A DNA stretch of 64,000 bases, taken from the NCBI GenBank assembly GCA_023101725.1, contig JALJCO010008621.1, forward strand, positions 248,001 through 312,000. Direction: 5' to 3'. The notes under the pieces were generated by a model that was not told where the DNA came from, made no database searches, and worked only from the letters and a program-made list of their open reading frames with translations. The position numbers and the translations under genes are program-made. Positions 48,662-61,072 of this stretch are shown piece by piece (the first letter of the stretch is position 1; each line of letters opens with the position of its first letter). Source of the DNA: Atherinomorus stipes. Lineage: Eukaryota > Chordata > Actinopteri > Atheriniformes > Atherinidae.

Positions 48662-49355
48662 ACACTGTAAAATCTAACTAGTTGGCCTTACTTGGTGCCT
48701 TAAAAAATTGTTTTTATTAATGGGAGTGACTAACTCAACTAGAATAGTATGTTGAATGTTTTTGAACTTGGTAAATCTGATTAAGCTGTAAGTGAATGAG
48801 GCTGTGAAGGCAACTTGATGTAATTAATTATACATAAATTAGATGAGATACATCACATAAACTTTGTTTTATTTTGTACCAACATGATGTTTTCAAGTTC
48901 AAGTTACATGAAGTAATTGATGAACTCAAAATTGTTCTTGCTATGTAGCAGGTACTTACTCTGGGTGGGTTTTAGCTAAGCTAATGTCAGACCACAGACA
49001 TCTCTGTCATGCTGCAGCAGCTGCTGGATAGTAGGTGCTATATACAAGAATAAGCAATAAATTGAGAACAGTCACATGACACTACCAACACTATTTATAA
49101 ATCATTCATTTGTGAATTATCTCTAATTTGTTGTTAAAAGAAGTGAACTGCATTGTGGAAAACATGCTCCCTAACCATCCCTAGTTTCCCTGTACTCATT
49201 TTAAACTGATTCAACTTACGTAAATTAAATTATATAGCATTTTGCCCTTCAAAGTTCTCATAACCTATTTGATTAGTATTAATAACAATTAAATTAAAAT
49301 TGAGTTATATCTACTTGATATATTGTATTAAAACCCATGTTACATTTTACAGCGT
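48662..49355. mobile_element. Probable MITE with ACACTGTAAAAT-type ends
   Basis: The left end reads gacactgtaaaatctaac and the right end, reversed, reads tacgctgtaaaatgtaac. The internal sequence contains several aactnaa/ttaagtt words typical of the fish 'CACTGTAAAA' repeat class. The ends match over about 18 bases; the target duplication is unclear. Confidence 0.5.
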
Positions 49356-50269
49356 AATTTTAAAAATGGCTGGTTAGGCCACTTCGATGTTATTTTTAAA
49401 GAAATAATAATCAAGAATATCTCATGACAATTTACTTATTATTCTATAACTGGAAGCATTGTTTCTGAGCAAATGTGTTTTGCTGGAGCTCAACCAAACC
49501 CAAACTTACAGAACCAATGTAAGAAATAAATATATGCAGTTCTTCAAGTTGCTACACATAACATTATAAAATTTTTTTTAAAAAAAGCTAAAGTTTCAAG
49601 TCATAAATAGCACTTGGATGGTGCAGCTTTGAGGGATAGGAGACTGTTAGGCTTTGTCCTTATATGTAGCAGCACTCTCAGGCAAAACGGCACAATTTTC
49701 ATGATGAAAAGTAACTTTATAAAAAGGGTACAGGGGGCACACTCTTACTTTATTATACTGTATTCCAGATCACATGTTCTTTCAGAACACAAAATATTGA
49801 TTAAATACCAAAAACAACAACAAAAACAACCAACCTTTTGAAAATAGTGACTTTTTTGGGGGGAGTAAACCTTCCCCCAAAGTGTAGGTGAAACATCTCA
49901 CTCAAAGTCAGCGAAAACTTTTTCACTGTTCTGTAGCAACAAACCCTTAATCCTCAAAACTGTCCCACCAACTAGAAAAAGGTTTTGTCTACAACAGCAA
50001 TGTTGGCGGCTGGTTCTGTGTTGGGCCTCTGATTTTTTTTTTTTGACTCTGTCACTTTTTAACATAGTGAATAAAGAATAGCTCAATAATGTGTAAAAAT
50101 CTAAAAAGTCCCAAGAAGAAGGTTAGCTCTTTCTATCTTGCTACATCCTTGTAGTGCAGAGTTTGATTAGGCAAGGCAATAAAATGCATTAAAGACAAAT
50201 GGACAAAAGCAGCATTGAGAAAGCCATTTGTAAAAATATTAAATTTGCCTAAACAATACTAGATTCAAA
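49356..50269 (-). other. prickle2: prickle2 5' intron: nothing recognised
   Basis: AT-rich. A poly-T/A stretch near 49570 and another near 50035. Confidence 0.4.
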
Positions 50270-50430
50270 GCCATCCATCCATCTGTCCATCATTCATTCT
50301 CTACACCGCTTATTCAAATTCAGGGTCACGGGGAAGCTGGAGCTCACCCCAGAATTTAGCAGGTGAGAGTCAGGGTACACACTTGACTGGTCGCCAGTCC
50401 ATTGAAGGATCCAAATTCTAATCCATCCTT
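50270..50430 (+). repeat. Dispersed fish repeat (CATCCATCCAT type)
   Basis: The words ccatccatccat, ctacaccgcttattc, gggtcacgggg, agctggagctcacccca and ctggtcgccagtcc occur in order, a pattern common in fish intergenic DNA. The parent family is not assigned here. Confidence 0.6.
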
Positions 50431-50509
50431 TCATTTCTGTTCCCTAAACCCAGATGGCAAATGCCAAAAATGAGGCTTCAAAAACAGCAGCATAGCAACC
50501 AACAGGATG

Positions 50510-50815
50510 TGCTCATTGAGGTAATGTCCATGACTTGAAGTTTGGCAGGTCAAATCCTGCTTCCCCAGTCAAACTGTCACTGTATCATTGGGCAAAACCC
50601 CTCCTTGCCTTCAGTGTCAGCATCACTGTATGAATGTTTATGAATGTTCGGCCCATAGGTGCACAGTGGCTGGCACGTTTCTGTCAGTTTGCACCAGGGT
50701 AGCTGTGGCTACATGTTGCTTGTCATCACAAAGTATGAATGTGAAGCGAATGATCAATGTGTAAAACCCTTTGGGTGCTTTGAAAAGGTCTCTATAAAAT
50801 CTAGCCCATTATCAT
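50510..50815 (+). repeat. tRNA-derived SINE (dispersed percomorph type)
   Basis: A B-box-like GGCAGGTCAAATCCTG lies near 50550. It is followed by attgggcaaaacccc, the conserved body 'caccagggtagctgtggcta' and the tail 'aaccctttgggtgctttgaa ... tctataaaat'. These blocks, in this order, are characteristic of a SINE family frequent in percomorph fish. Orientation is + strand. The copy is diverged. Confidence 0.7.
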
Positions 50816-53800
50816 AATTATGCTTTATAATACCTGCAGTCTGTGAACATGGCAGACCTTCATCATCCAGGATTGTGCTTCTTTGAATCAAACAGATGCA
50901 ACCCAACAGTGTATATTATAGTAGGAATACCTACACTTTCTTTTACATAATTTAGTTGGTTGGTTTAAATTAACTGACTTAATTCACTCATAATCTAAGA
51001 AGCTGGTGTCGCTGTTGTTGTCGTCATATTCAGACTCCTTCTAATAGTTATATCTCATGTTTATGGATAAGTGATTTAAACAAGAGACGTTCAGCGTCAC
51101 AGACATTCATTCAACATAACGGAAGTCGGCAATTAGGTCTGAGTACATGGCGTCACACTGTATGTCAGACTATTTATCTCTACAGCCATTAGAGGTGTTG
51201 TGTGAATTCTGCCTCTGTACTGAGTTCTTCTTTTAGATGACAGTGTGTGCTTTTTGTTCTGGCAGTGTCTTGTGATGGGTCTGCAGTGTGCTGTATGAGT
51301 CTTGAGCTGCGTCACCACTGACTGTAATGGCTGAACACTGCGGGGTAGAAAAACCACTGCAACCTGCATATATTTATACCTTTTGTTCTAGAAAAACACT
51401 AGGAAGATAACCTACCACAGAGCTGTAAGAGTTTTAATATAGTCAATAAATAGTGTTTTAAGGAATGTGGTACAGATTTCTAGCTGTCACAGGATACTGT
51501 TCCTGTTTCTGTCTGAGCATGAAATGGTAAAATAATGATATTATGACGTGGAAAGACTTGCGGTGCAATCAATAATGTGCTTACTGAGTAAACTCATAAA
51601 CATCAAATCCTTGATCTCTATGGAGCACAACAGTGTAAACAGACACACTTTTCACCATTATCTCTTTACTGAAAACATCCCCTATTTCAGTTCAATCATG
51701 CACAGCAGGACAAATTTGAGGTATCCTGACTGGGATCGACTGCGCTGCAACACAGTTTTAATTTCCTGTCGAGAAACCTACTAAAAAGGCATTGCTTAAA
51801 GCTACTGTACCAACCATCGCCATGGCAACCGGAGCAATCCATAAAAATGCAGCGAAACCAATAAAATCACAACACAAAACAAAAAGCTACATTCAATTAA
51901 TTCATGTGTAATTATTAATATCAAATGTTTATATTTAGTTTGTGCTATTTTCTGAGTGGGAGGTGTACTCTCATATGAGGGGGGAGAGTAATTTATAAAA
52001 ACTTATCACTCTTCTGTTTTATCAACCTTATGTAAGCATAGGTCATAGCTTATCTATTATTAAATGACTTGGTCGAGGTATATTACATTATTGATCAACT
52101 CGGTACAGCCTCTAAACACACTCAGAATGACTCTGACCCAGGTGTCATATTTATTTGAGTAAAATAAGCCTGCAATCTCTCCAAGTCACTTAAGTAGAAG
52201 ACCATTTGCACCAGTTTATTTAAATTTAGTAAATTAAACCCTAAAAAAAAGAAAAAAACCAAACCAAACAAAACTCCAGGTTCTGTTGGCTTATCAGTAG
52301 GCATCTAAGAGGCACCCTATGATCCATCATCGGAGAAAAACTAAGTATGAATGGCAGTGCATCGTCTTCTGAAGGAACTGAACAAAACAGGCTTTGTGTC
52401 GTTGATAGAATTGAACAACATCTGACTAAGCCACCTGAACCGTCAGGGTATCGGGGCAATAAAAGCAGCGCAGAAGCAGAAATGTACTGTGAAAGCACCG
52501 CATGGGGCAGAGCAGCAAGAGCTCTGAGACACCCGCCCACCCTCCCTGAATCAGCCGTTACTGTGGCGACCAGAGCGGAGAGGGGTGGAGGGAGGTGCTC
52601 GGTGTAAGTGAAGAGACAAACATTTTAAAACCTGGTGAGAGAAATGCAGAGGGATGGATGGATGGAGTGATGTGGGGGGGCAGTTATTTTGAAGGGTGGG
52701 TGATAAAGGGATGTGGCAGGGTCAATGTGGAGCTGGGGCTGATTCCTTCACATTACACTCAGTGACAGATTGACAGTCAGCAGCAAACACCAGTGGCATA
52801 CAGTAAAAAGAAACAAAGACGTAGGGGATTTTTCAGTGTGGCAGGCCAGACCATGGTCATGGCTCAGGGGGATTAAACCATATTGACACTGACAATGCCC
52901 CTCTGTCAAATCTCATTCATCCACCCAGCTCATGATCTTTTAGTTCAAATTCTGCAGACTTTAAGTAAATTAAGGCAGATTTCAGGCAAACTGCAGAAGA
53001 ACTGAAGTGGACTCAACAAGTGGGACACTAAAGGACAGATTTTTGCTGATTCCCTGTGTTAAACATTTGTGAGCAGCCATTGCTCACAATGATATCCCCG
53101 GATGCTGCACAAGCAACAAGTGTTACATACTAACATGGAGGCAAAGATGCTTAATCAGAGCTCATATTTGTATCATAAACAGATGATGAACGAGATTAAT
53201 TAACTTGGAGCAAAGGCACGACCAAATAAATGACAGAAAACCAAGGTAAATAAAAGCAATTAATCGAAACTATCATCCCTATTCAATAAGGATATATGGG
53301 CAATGTACAGTATAAGAAAAGTTTTACCAAATTAATAACACATACAGTAGTTCATGTTGTATTACAGAAAAGAAACCAGCATAATTTAGCTTGATTTGAT
53401 ATCAGCTCTCTTTTTGACTTCATGCCAGTCTGCTGAGAGCTTTATTATGTAATAGATTAGACAGGGAAGTCAGAATATTGCCAGTGTTATACTGCACTAC
53501 TCATTTTAACAATACTATCATGATTTAGAACATATGCAGATTTTGTCTTGTGCAGTTGAGACTAAAAGCTCACCCTAAGCTCAAGAAAACAATTTGACAT
53601 GTAAACATCTGCAGATATTCCTGACAGTTGTCGCTAAACTCCACTAAGACACATTGCGGGCTCAGTTAAATCCACAATCTACATTCCATCAAACATTATA
53701 GTCCGCCTTAAGCATTGCATCTGAAATTACGTTGTTTATATTGTGTTTTTTTTGTTTATCTGCTTCTAAACAAGACTGAGAGAAGAGTGGCAGAGCTTAT

Positions 53801-54220
53801 ACCGTTCCCACTCCACCCACTCTCTCTTTCAGGGACGCATGGATTTACACATGGGGAAACAGGGATAAAATAAGATTAATTCACTCCTATAACAGGCAAC
53901 ACTTCCCCCTCAAGCCCCGCTGGCTTCTCTTAGTTTTCAGTTAAGGGGTGAAGTAAAACACAATCACAATGTGCATTTTTAAGACAGCCGTACCTGACAC
54001 ATCCATTACAGCAAAAGGTAGATACACCTCTTTCTATAAGAAGTTTTAGTAAACCATATCTATCAAATTGGCACATTCTTTCTGCAAACCACAACACAAA
54101 CATATTATATATGAATTGAAATACACTTAAATTGAAATGATGTTGGCAATCACATTTAAGCAGCATCTCAAACTGCAGTGAGACTGCTATGCATTTTATC
54201 AAGAGGTGACTGAGACTCAC
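50816..54220 (-). other. prickle2: Distal prickle2 5' intron
   Basis: Mostly AT-rich. At 52340-52620 it becomes GC-rich, with an open + strand frame and a good donor-like ggt|gtaagtg at 52601. This could be an exon of an antisense or unrelated transcript but is unsupported. Confidence 0.4.
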
Positions 54221-54470
54221 CTGTTTGTGTGACTGGTGTCAGAGTCCTGATGTGCGAAGGTGCTCAGCAAGCGGCGGAGGTGTGCGGAGACGGAACAGAG
54301 TTGCTCACGCTGGAGACGTACCAGAAGACTGACTGTCTCTGCTCTGTACTGCACAGCGCACTCCTCTTCCCTCCGACTCTCAGAGACAAACAGCAGCTCT
54401 TCCTCTGCTGCCTCTCCCTCCCTGCCTCACACACACACTGTAGCAGCAACAGAGGGAAGGATGGGGGCTG
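54221..54470 (-). other. prickle2: Probable untranslated first exon of prickle2
   Basis: On the - strand a strong donor, CACAAACAG|GTGAGTC, ends a GC-richer stretch at 54221. It carries CT/GA-rich sequence and no long ATG frame in keeping with a 5' UTR. It lies about 37 kb upstream of the first coding exon on the same strand, and vertebrate prickle2 has a remote non-coding first exon (established knowledge of the gene's layout, recalled). The 5' boundary is a guess. Confidence 0.5.
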
Positions 54471-54620
54471 CAGACTCTGTGATCAGCACAAGTCTCCCTT
54501 TCTCCCTTTCCTCCAGGCTCTGTGTCTTTCCTCAAGTACGGCTACAGGCAACCACGGCTGAGGAGATGAAGAGGAAAACAGGGAGAAAGAGTACACAAAA
54601 TCAGTTGACACCCTTTGCAA
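54471..54620 (-). promoter_or_regulatory. prickle2: Putative prickle2 promoter region
   Basis: This lies just upstream of the likely first exon. No TATA box at a convincing position was seen. The assignment rests only on position and local GC rise. Confidence 0.25.
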
Positions 54621-56164
54621 GTATTTATGTTGGGTGTTTGGGGTGTGAGAAACAGCATGCTTCGACAACAAGGCTGCACACAAACGTACAGGCGGTGGGG
54701 GCAAAGCTTTACTCCCACCTCCTGTTCCCCGCTTTTCACAACCACCTACCCACCCCTCTTCATGCCAGCCCCACACCAGGCTGTTGAAATGAGTCATCAG
54801 TTATCAGCCAATCATACGGTGGCACAAAGCATGCAGATTAGAATAACAGGAGTATTCATGCACTCCCATAAGGAGATGAAAATAAAATGGAGAATTGTCT
54901 AGGAGGACTCGACATGTTTCACTCTGGATGAAGTGATAATGCCGTACAACATGGTTTGCCTTTGGGCTTATTTACATTAACCTGATAAGTTATATTTCAT
55001 GTTATATCTGGAAACTAAACAGTCTTTTGTGTAACAAGTCAAACTGCTACAAAGCATTCATTGCAGCATGAATATCCAAGTAGAAATGCATTTACCAAAT
55101 CACTTGAGGTATGACTCAGTGGTGCATGATTCATTCAATCAAGGTTGAAGCTGTATGTGAGTAAAGAAAGGTCTGACCCTTATATCTGTCCTAAAATAAG
55201 CAAGGTAAATGACTAAAATTGAGCACATAATCTGTGGCTTGGTTGGGCAATCTGTGCCTACGTACTGATCAATGGAGATCCAAGTGTGTAGGGAAGTGGG
55301 AGAAGTTATTTTGGGCATCCAAGGTTCCAGAAGTTAAAAGTTATTTCTGCATAAAACAACATTTGATGAATGGAGCTCTAATAGTTCAAGTTTTAAGACC
55401 CAGTTTTCACAGATTCAGTCTGTCCCACATAAGGCAGCAGTCATTCTGCCTGCTTCACCACATCACTCCATCATTAGCAGTTAGAGCTCTGCAGCTCGTT
55501 TTTACACCTCCCCCCACCCTTTAGTCATATCGGCCTCATTTTGATGTAGTAAATTACTCGTCTGTTCTGTTAATGAGGTTTCTACCTGTGTATTACAAAG
55601 TTAAGATCCAAGTAAAGGAAGGACTAAAGTGAGGCTGCGTATAAGTTTGTCTATTGAGCTGCAAAATGTTTGCTCACATTGTTTCAGAACGTCGCTTAAA
55701 ATCATAACTAAAAAACAAAAATACAGTCTCAAGTTCAGTGTGATACAATGTCCTGACTGAACTGGCCATTGGAGCAATGTCTGGATAAATGTTCTAGTTG
55801 AGTCATCAATCAAAACAAAAAGCTGGGAAAAACAAAGGATTCTCAGTTCCTTATTCACCACCTTCCTGAGGAGCTTTATGGTGAGACACTGAGTCATAAA
55901 TCGCAGAGAGCAAAAACTGTCTCCCAAATAATAAAACTAAATTACAAGCTATTACTTGGATACATCCTGACTTTTTTTTTTGTACTAAGCAGGACTAAAG
56001 TTAGACATCAGGAATGTGTGAGTTTTATATTCAATTATTACTTTGGCTACTTACCTGCATGAACAAAGGTCTAAAGTTCTCATCTGAATGAGTGGTTTGT
56101 TATTTTATAATAATGAATTTGTGACAGTGTGGGGTCCTTTCACTATGCCTCCGATTGGTTATGC
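54621..56164. other. Sequence upstream of prickle2: nothing recognised
   Basis: No exon or repeat recognised. Open frames of up to about 108 codons have no family resemblance. Confidence 0.4.
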
Positions 56165-56445
56165 GCCTTGGCTACTGTACTTGGCCACAGCCCTTTAGCT
56201 AACTGGTAAGCGCACAGGACTCTAACCTGGGAGTCTGGGGATCGAATCGTGCCGACTTGATGACAAAGTCGGAGAAAAACAATCAATCCAAGATGTATCG
56301 TTAAAGGTTGTCTATCAAGTGTTCTTTAAACAATCCACCCAAGGGTTTTGAGAGTTTTGAACAGTGGCCTTTCTTTGTGTGGTCTGCATGTTGTCCCCTT
56401 GTAGGGGTGGTTCTCTCCGGGTACTCAGGCTTCCTCCCAACTCAG
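56165..56445 (+). repeat. tRNA-derived SINE-like repeat
   Basis: 56190-56262 resembles a tRNA: A-box-like TAGCTAACTGGTAAGCGC and B-box-like GGGGATCGAATCG, with a possible anticodon stem GACTC/GAGTC. The same head appears at 23.8 kb on the - strand. About 100 bases further on comes gtctgcatgttgtcccc and ggttctctccgggtactc, a body sequence common in dispersed fish repeats. It is a retroposon relic, not a working tRNA gene. Confidence 0.6.
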
Positions 56446-57084
56446 TATTTCTGCATTCGAATCCCCATGAACCAATGGCAGGCCCAAAAAGGCAGGCTCA
56501 GTTTAACTGGTTTTGCCACATCACAAACCCAGTGGCCGTGAGAAAGCAATGTTTCTCAGTTAAGGTTTCTTAGTAAACAATACATGTTGGTGTTTGTCAA
56601 TGTTGTGAACCTGATCAAAACCCACTTTATCCTCCTTATTTATGAAGTCTCGTATCCTTTTCAAGCCTTAGATTTTAAGTTTTAATCATCCAGTGTAATG
56701 AAACAAAGTTTTCACTGGTGCTAATTACAGTAAAAATCTGAATTCGGTGTTTGCTTGGCCAGAGCAGCTGATTTTTAAAATGCTTTCTATGAAGATCAAA
56801 GGTGGAGAAGGAGGACCCAAAAGCAGGCATACTACTTCACAGGGTTAAAGGATTTATTTTAGAGATTTATTAGATGGTCGGGTGTGAGACATCCGGTGGT
56901 TCACGCTGTGACAGCAGGGAAGATCCGGCAGGAAAGAACAACCCAGAGGCGAATTGCTAATGAGCAACTAGCGCTCTACAGAAGCAGGGTCCTGGCAAAT
57001 GTTTTGTGGTTTTGGCTAAAAACTTCATAATCACCATTTAAAGACCACTGTGAACATTTCAAAATAACTAATAAGAAGAATTGG
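56446..57084. other. Nothing recognised
   Basis: AT-rich with no recognised feature. Confidence 0.4.
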
Positions 57085-57697
57085 GACATGTCTTTAAAGG
57101 CAGTATAGAAGATGTTTCAGCATTTCAGAAAGCAGAGACTGTTCGCGAGTTTTTGACAAATGTGCAACCTGCTAGATTCACAGCTCCCTCCCCTCCCTTC
57201 CACAGCACAATGTGCACAAGCCACTCCGATGTTTAGCAGACAGCAGGGACAGATTCTCCCATCATGTCACAAACGCAAGTAAAACAGATGTCATTGTCTG
57301 AACGTTGCGAACTGATGTGGATAACAGAATAATTGTTAGCTATCTGCTGTAAACATTAGACGATTGTGCGCTGCTTCCAGAACGTAGTGTTACTCTCGCC
57401 AATCAATCACTCTCATTGATCAGTCTTGTCTATTACCCACTGAATTGACAGTCAATCACTCTTACTACCATAGTAAGAGTAACTGACAGGTCAATAGACA
57501 AATGAAAAATGTAAGGAATGCAGTGATGATTGGCAGATGTTTTTTCAGCCCCATTACTTTCACAGCTGATGTATTATAATATTTCTATATTTAAAGTTTT
57601 TAATTAAACATAGTGTATGGGGTAGTGAACCCAATTTCACTGAATATTGCAAAAATTGTTGAAAGAAACATTTTCTATAACGCCTTTAAGACATGTA
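57085..57697. mobile_element. MITE with 32-bp inverted ends
   Basis: The left end reads acatgtctttaaaggcagta, then tagaagatgtttc. The right end is the near reverse complement (gaaacattttctata, then acgcctttaagacatgt). The two ends agree apart from one indel and a few changes. About 610 bp long, with no coding capacity. Confidence 0.7.
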
Positions 57698-58535
57698 TCC
57701 TAGGTAAACAGGAGTCTCTTGCAAAAGACACTGCGCAACAGCAATGCCCTTCAAAATTTGGTTGGCTTTGCTAAGTGCTCAAAACAGGTTTCCGTGGACA
57801 CGTGAGCTCACACTACCAGAAAGGTTACAGTTATCCAGAAGAAGCCGGGAGTAGAGATGCTATTTCAACACCAGCCCATTAGTTGACTCTGATGTTTTTC
57901 ACTGAAGCTATCACCTGCTCACTGCATCAGTAAAATCATCTTTAAGCAAGATGGCTAGCCGAAGGACTCGTACATTTCCTTGAAAGCATTTTCTCTTCCC
58001 ATGAGATTTCAGGAGAAGCCAGGTGAGTAGAAAATCAATTTCAACATGTCATTCATTACAGGGAAGATGCAATATGAACATGAGTTTTGTGTGTTTCTTT
58101 TCTGATTTTGCCATTTTCTGTTGGGTTTTATATTCCACGTTAATTTATATTATTTTTTTTAACTTACAAGGGGCCTTTCCCTCTATGTTTTTTTAATTAT
58201 AAATATATTCATATCTGATAATAAAGAAATATAAAGGACTAATAAGAGTGCACATTCTTAGCTAACTGAGAACCCAGGTGACACAACGATCTGTATAAAA
58301 GTTTAATTTCTCTTTCTGATATGTATTAATACACAAAACAGGCTAAAAAAGGATTTACTTTTTTTTTGTTTGTTTTATTTTTGTCAGACAGAAAAATCCA
58401 AATAAAAAAAAAAGCTTGCCATTTCTCATGAATGGTCAAAAGGGGGTGAGCAAAGTATAAAATAAAAAAGTAAAAACATATGAAACTGCATGAAATAAGA
58501 TATTTTCATTTAACATTTTTAGGCCAGATGTGGAT
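57698..58535. other. Nothing recognised
   Basis: AT-rich with no recognised feature. Confidence 0.4.
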
Positions 58536-58575
58536 AATTCAATTCAATTCAATTCAATTCAATTCAATTCAATTC
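58536..58575. repeat. (AATTC)n microsatellite, LINE tail
   Basis: Eight copies of AATTC. On the - strand this reads (GAATT)n and directly follows the 3' end of the retrotransposon at 58576-59078. Confidence 0.9.
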
Positions 58576-59078
58576 AACTTTATTACAGACTCGCAATCCA
58601 AAAATATCATAAAAACATATAAATAAACATACAAATAAACAGCCCCAGGACACATAATAACAAGAGACAGTTAAATACACAAAAGACAGCTATACCAGTA
58701 CTTCCATAATGAGGACTGATAGCGGACACTACTAAAAGTAACATCAACTAACGACACCACTACTTGATTTGTAGACACGCTAAGGCGACGGATAAAACTG
58801 TACATTAGCTTACGCCGCACGGCCTGTAACGTGCTCACTCCAGCTGAGACAAACACCTCACTGGCACTAGACCATCTCGGCCTCCTAAGCAGTACCCGTA
58901 GAGAATCATTGTAGGCCACATGCAGCCTCTGCATGCTTCTTTTTTTAAAACTGAACCAAAGATGAGCTGTATATAAACTTGTGCAATATGATTTAAACAA
59001 CATTACAACATAAACCAAGATCTCAAATGAAGATAATCTATGGAAAAAAAAAAAAAAAAAGGGGGGGGGGGTTGACAA
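58576..59078 (-). pseudogene. 5'-truncated non-LTR retrotransposon, ORF2 C-terminus
   Basis: On the - strand an open frame from about 59045 to 58671 encodes the LINE ORF2 C-terminal type: FKSYCTSLYTAHLWFSFKK, then RLHVAYNDSLRVLLRRPRWS, STLQAVRRKLMYSFIRRLS and SSLWKYWYSC. It is followed by about 95 bases of 3' UTR and the (GAATT)n tail. The 5' side stops at an A/G homopolymer (59044-59071). The remaining frame is intact, so the insertion may be rather young. The clade was not assigned with confidence. Confidence 0.75.
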
Positions 59079-60480
59079 TTCAGAGCAACTAAAAGATTAG
59101 GCGTTAAAGAACAGACCCAACAAGTCTTCTATTTTATTTGAAGATTACTTTTACATATTTATGCAATAACCACTGTATTTCCTCTGAGATGCTGAGCAGA
59201 CACAGTATCAGGTGTTATGATAGGCTGCCGCTCGTTGTTTCTTTAGGAAAAATGTGCACACCCTCAGCTTTGTGTGTCAGGTGTAACGAACATACCACCC
59301 CAGTTTGAAAGAAAAAAATGCTGACTCTGGCTCTTTCTCACTGCAGCTGCAGTGAATTGTAACGTTGATTGTGAATTCAAATTTGGGTTTTTCAGATGTT
59401 ACAATTCTTTTCTGAATATTTGTTCAGTGGATATAACTGTGACAATGATCACGTATATGCCCTGACAGTTATGTAGCTCACTCACAAATTGTAACTGTAC
59501 ATTCACGTTGTAGAGATTGAACCCCAAACAATGACTATTAACTTTAGTCTTTTTTTACCCTCTTTTTTTCTTTTTTTTTTTACCCATCACAGTTAGCTAG
59601 AGCACCTACAGTTGCATTCCTAAATACTGTAACAAGTCCCTGCATACAGTTGCAGACAATAAAGATAATACTGTTTAAGTGTTATGTTATTAACCCTTGT
59701 TATGTTGTCCTCATTGGTCAGGCCTTACATATTTGCATTAGGAATTTAAAGCATATTATGGGGCTACACAAAAGCATGATATAATGCCACAAAAGTCTCA
59801 TAATCACACTCCCCCCTCATTTGTTTGAGTTTAAATCCTCAAATACTGCTATTAATCTTGATCAGCATCCCCTCTGTTAGGTTTTCTTTTTTCAAGTGTT
59901 TCACAGGAAATCAATTATGTACGGCATTTGTACCTGAGACAAAATTTGATTTAAGAAAAATCCATTACAATGTTGGGCATCTGTGAAGTATATGTCACAT
60001 TAAAAAGTAAATGTAACTCAATACATTGTTACCAAAGAATTGCTTTAAAAAGTCTGAACCCAAAATTGAGGTGGTCTATAGGGTCACACATCCAAATCAA
60101 TTTGTGTCATCTTTGATTCAGCAGCAGTGATTTAGGTCAAAAGCTGTAGAGGTGGGGAAATACAGACAAGGAGGAGGCAGGGATTACAGAGATCAATAAC
60201 GAGCAGAGCAGCAGGAAAAAAGAGAATCATGTGAGATAACAAAGGGAGCTTATTTATGTCTCAAAGGAAAGCTGCACTGCAGCTGTTCAAATAATTTCCT
60301 CTATAAAGTGCTGGTTGCAAATTAGATTTAGACTCCCATGAAAAATCCTGCTTTTTCTTCATCATATTTATTTATAAATACATAAACAATCTTCATATTC
60401 TTCTTCCTCCTCAAATTATTGTATACACAGAAATGACTGATGGAGGGTAAAAATGATCCATTTAGGTAGTGTTTTTATTC
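59079..60480. other. Nothing recognised
   Basis: AT-rich with no recognised feature. Confidence 0.4.
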
Positions 60481-60590
60481 TTTTTTTTATAATTTCTGAT
60501 TTATTCTTTTATTCTGTACAGCACTTTGGTCAATGAGGTTGTTTTTAAATGTGCTCTATAAATAAATGTGACTTGACTTGACTTGAGAGC
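60481..60590 (+). repeat. Retroelement 3' tail with (ACTTG)n
   Basis: The wording ctgtacagcactttggtca ... tgtgctctataaataaa followed by three ACTTG units is the usual end of a fish L2-like LINE or of a SINE carrying that tail. Confidence 0.6.
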
Positions 60591-61001
60591 TGATCTCTTA
60601 CTTTATCTGTGGGTCTAAACTGAAATGAGCAATGAAGGCAACAAATCAAAATTGTAGCTGCCATGTTACACCCACATGTTGGGGTTAGTTCAGGTCATAA
60701 AGTGGTCAGGCTCTCCATTTAGGAGATCAAATGTTTGGCTCAAACGTTGGTCTTAAGGCAAGAGACTAAACATCCGTGAATGCACCGACTAAATTTCATT
60801 GCTGTGTGACTATAGAAAAAATAGCACTGTAAAGTACAAAGAAGAATCTCTGCATGATTATTTCTGTGAAGAGGCAAATGAGAAAAAGCCTTTATATGTT
60901 AAAAGATACTAACAGCCATTTATGTTAGCCTGGAAAGTACTAGCCAAACACTGGCTCTCAGGCAGGTCTTTTGCCTAATTTGACCATTTTTTTTTCTGTA
61001 T
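60591..61001. other. Nothing recognised
   Basis: AT-rich with no recognised feature. Confidence 0.4.
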
Positions 61002-61072
61002 TTTACTTGTCCTGACCAGCATCGTAGCATGCAGAATGATAATCTGGCTGCTTTGTTGTGTTGAACAGACAA
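61002..61072 (+). repeat. Second copy of the repeat at 865-930
   Basis: It shares 'gtcctgaccagcatcgtag' and 'atctggctgctttgttgtg' with the stretch at 867-930. It stops at the inverted repeat that begins at 61073. Confidence 0.5.

Noticed and set aside
54260..54787. A 175-codon + strand open frame near 54.3 kb
   Set aside because: It overlaps the likely prickle2 first exon and promoter, and its Ser/Thr-rich translation matches no family. It looks like a by-product of CT-rich sequence.
56190..56262. A functional tRNA gene
   Set aside because: A- and B-box-like words are present but the stems do not pair well, and a dispersed-repeat body follows. It is better read as a SINE head.
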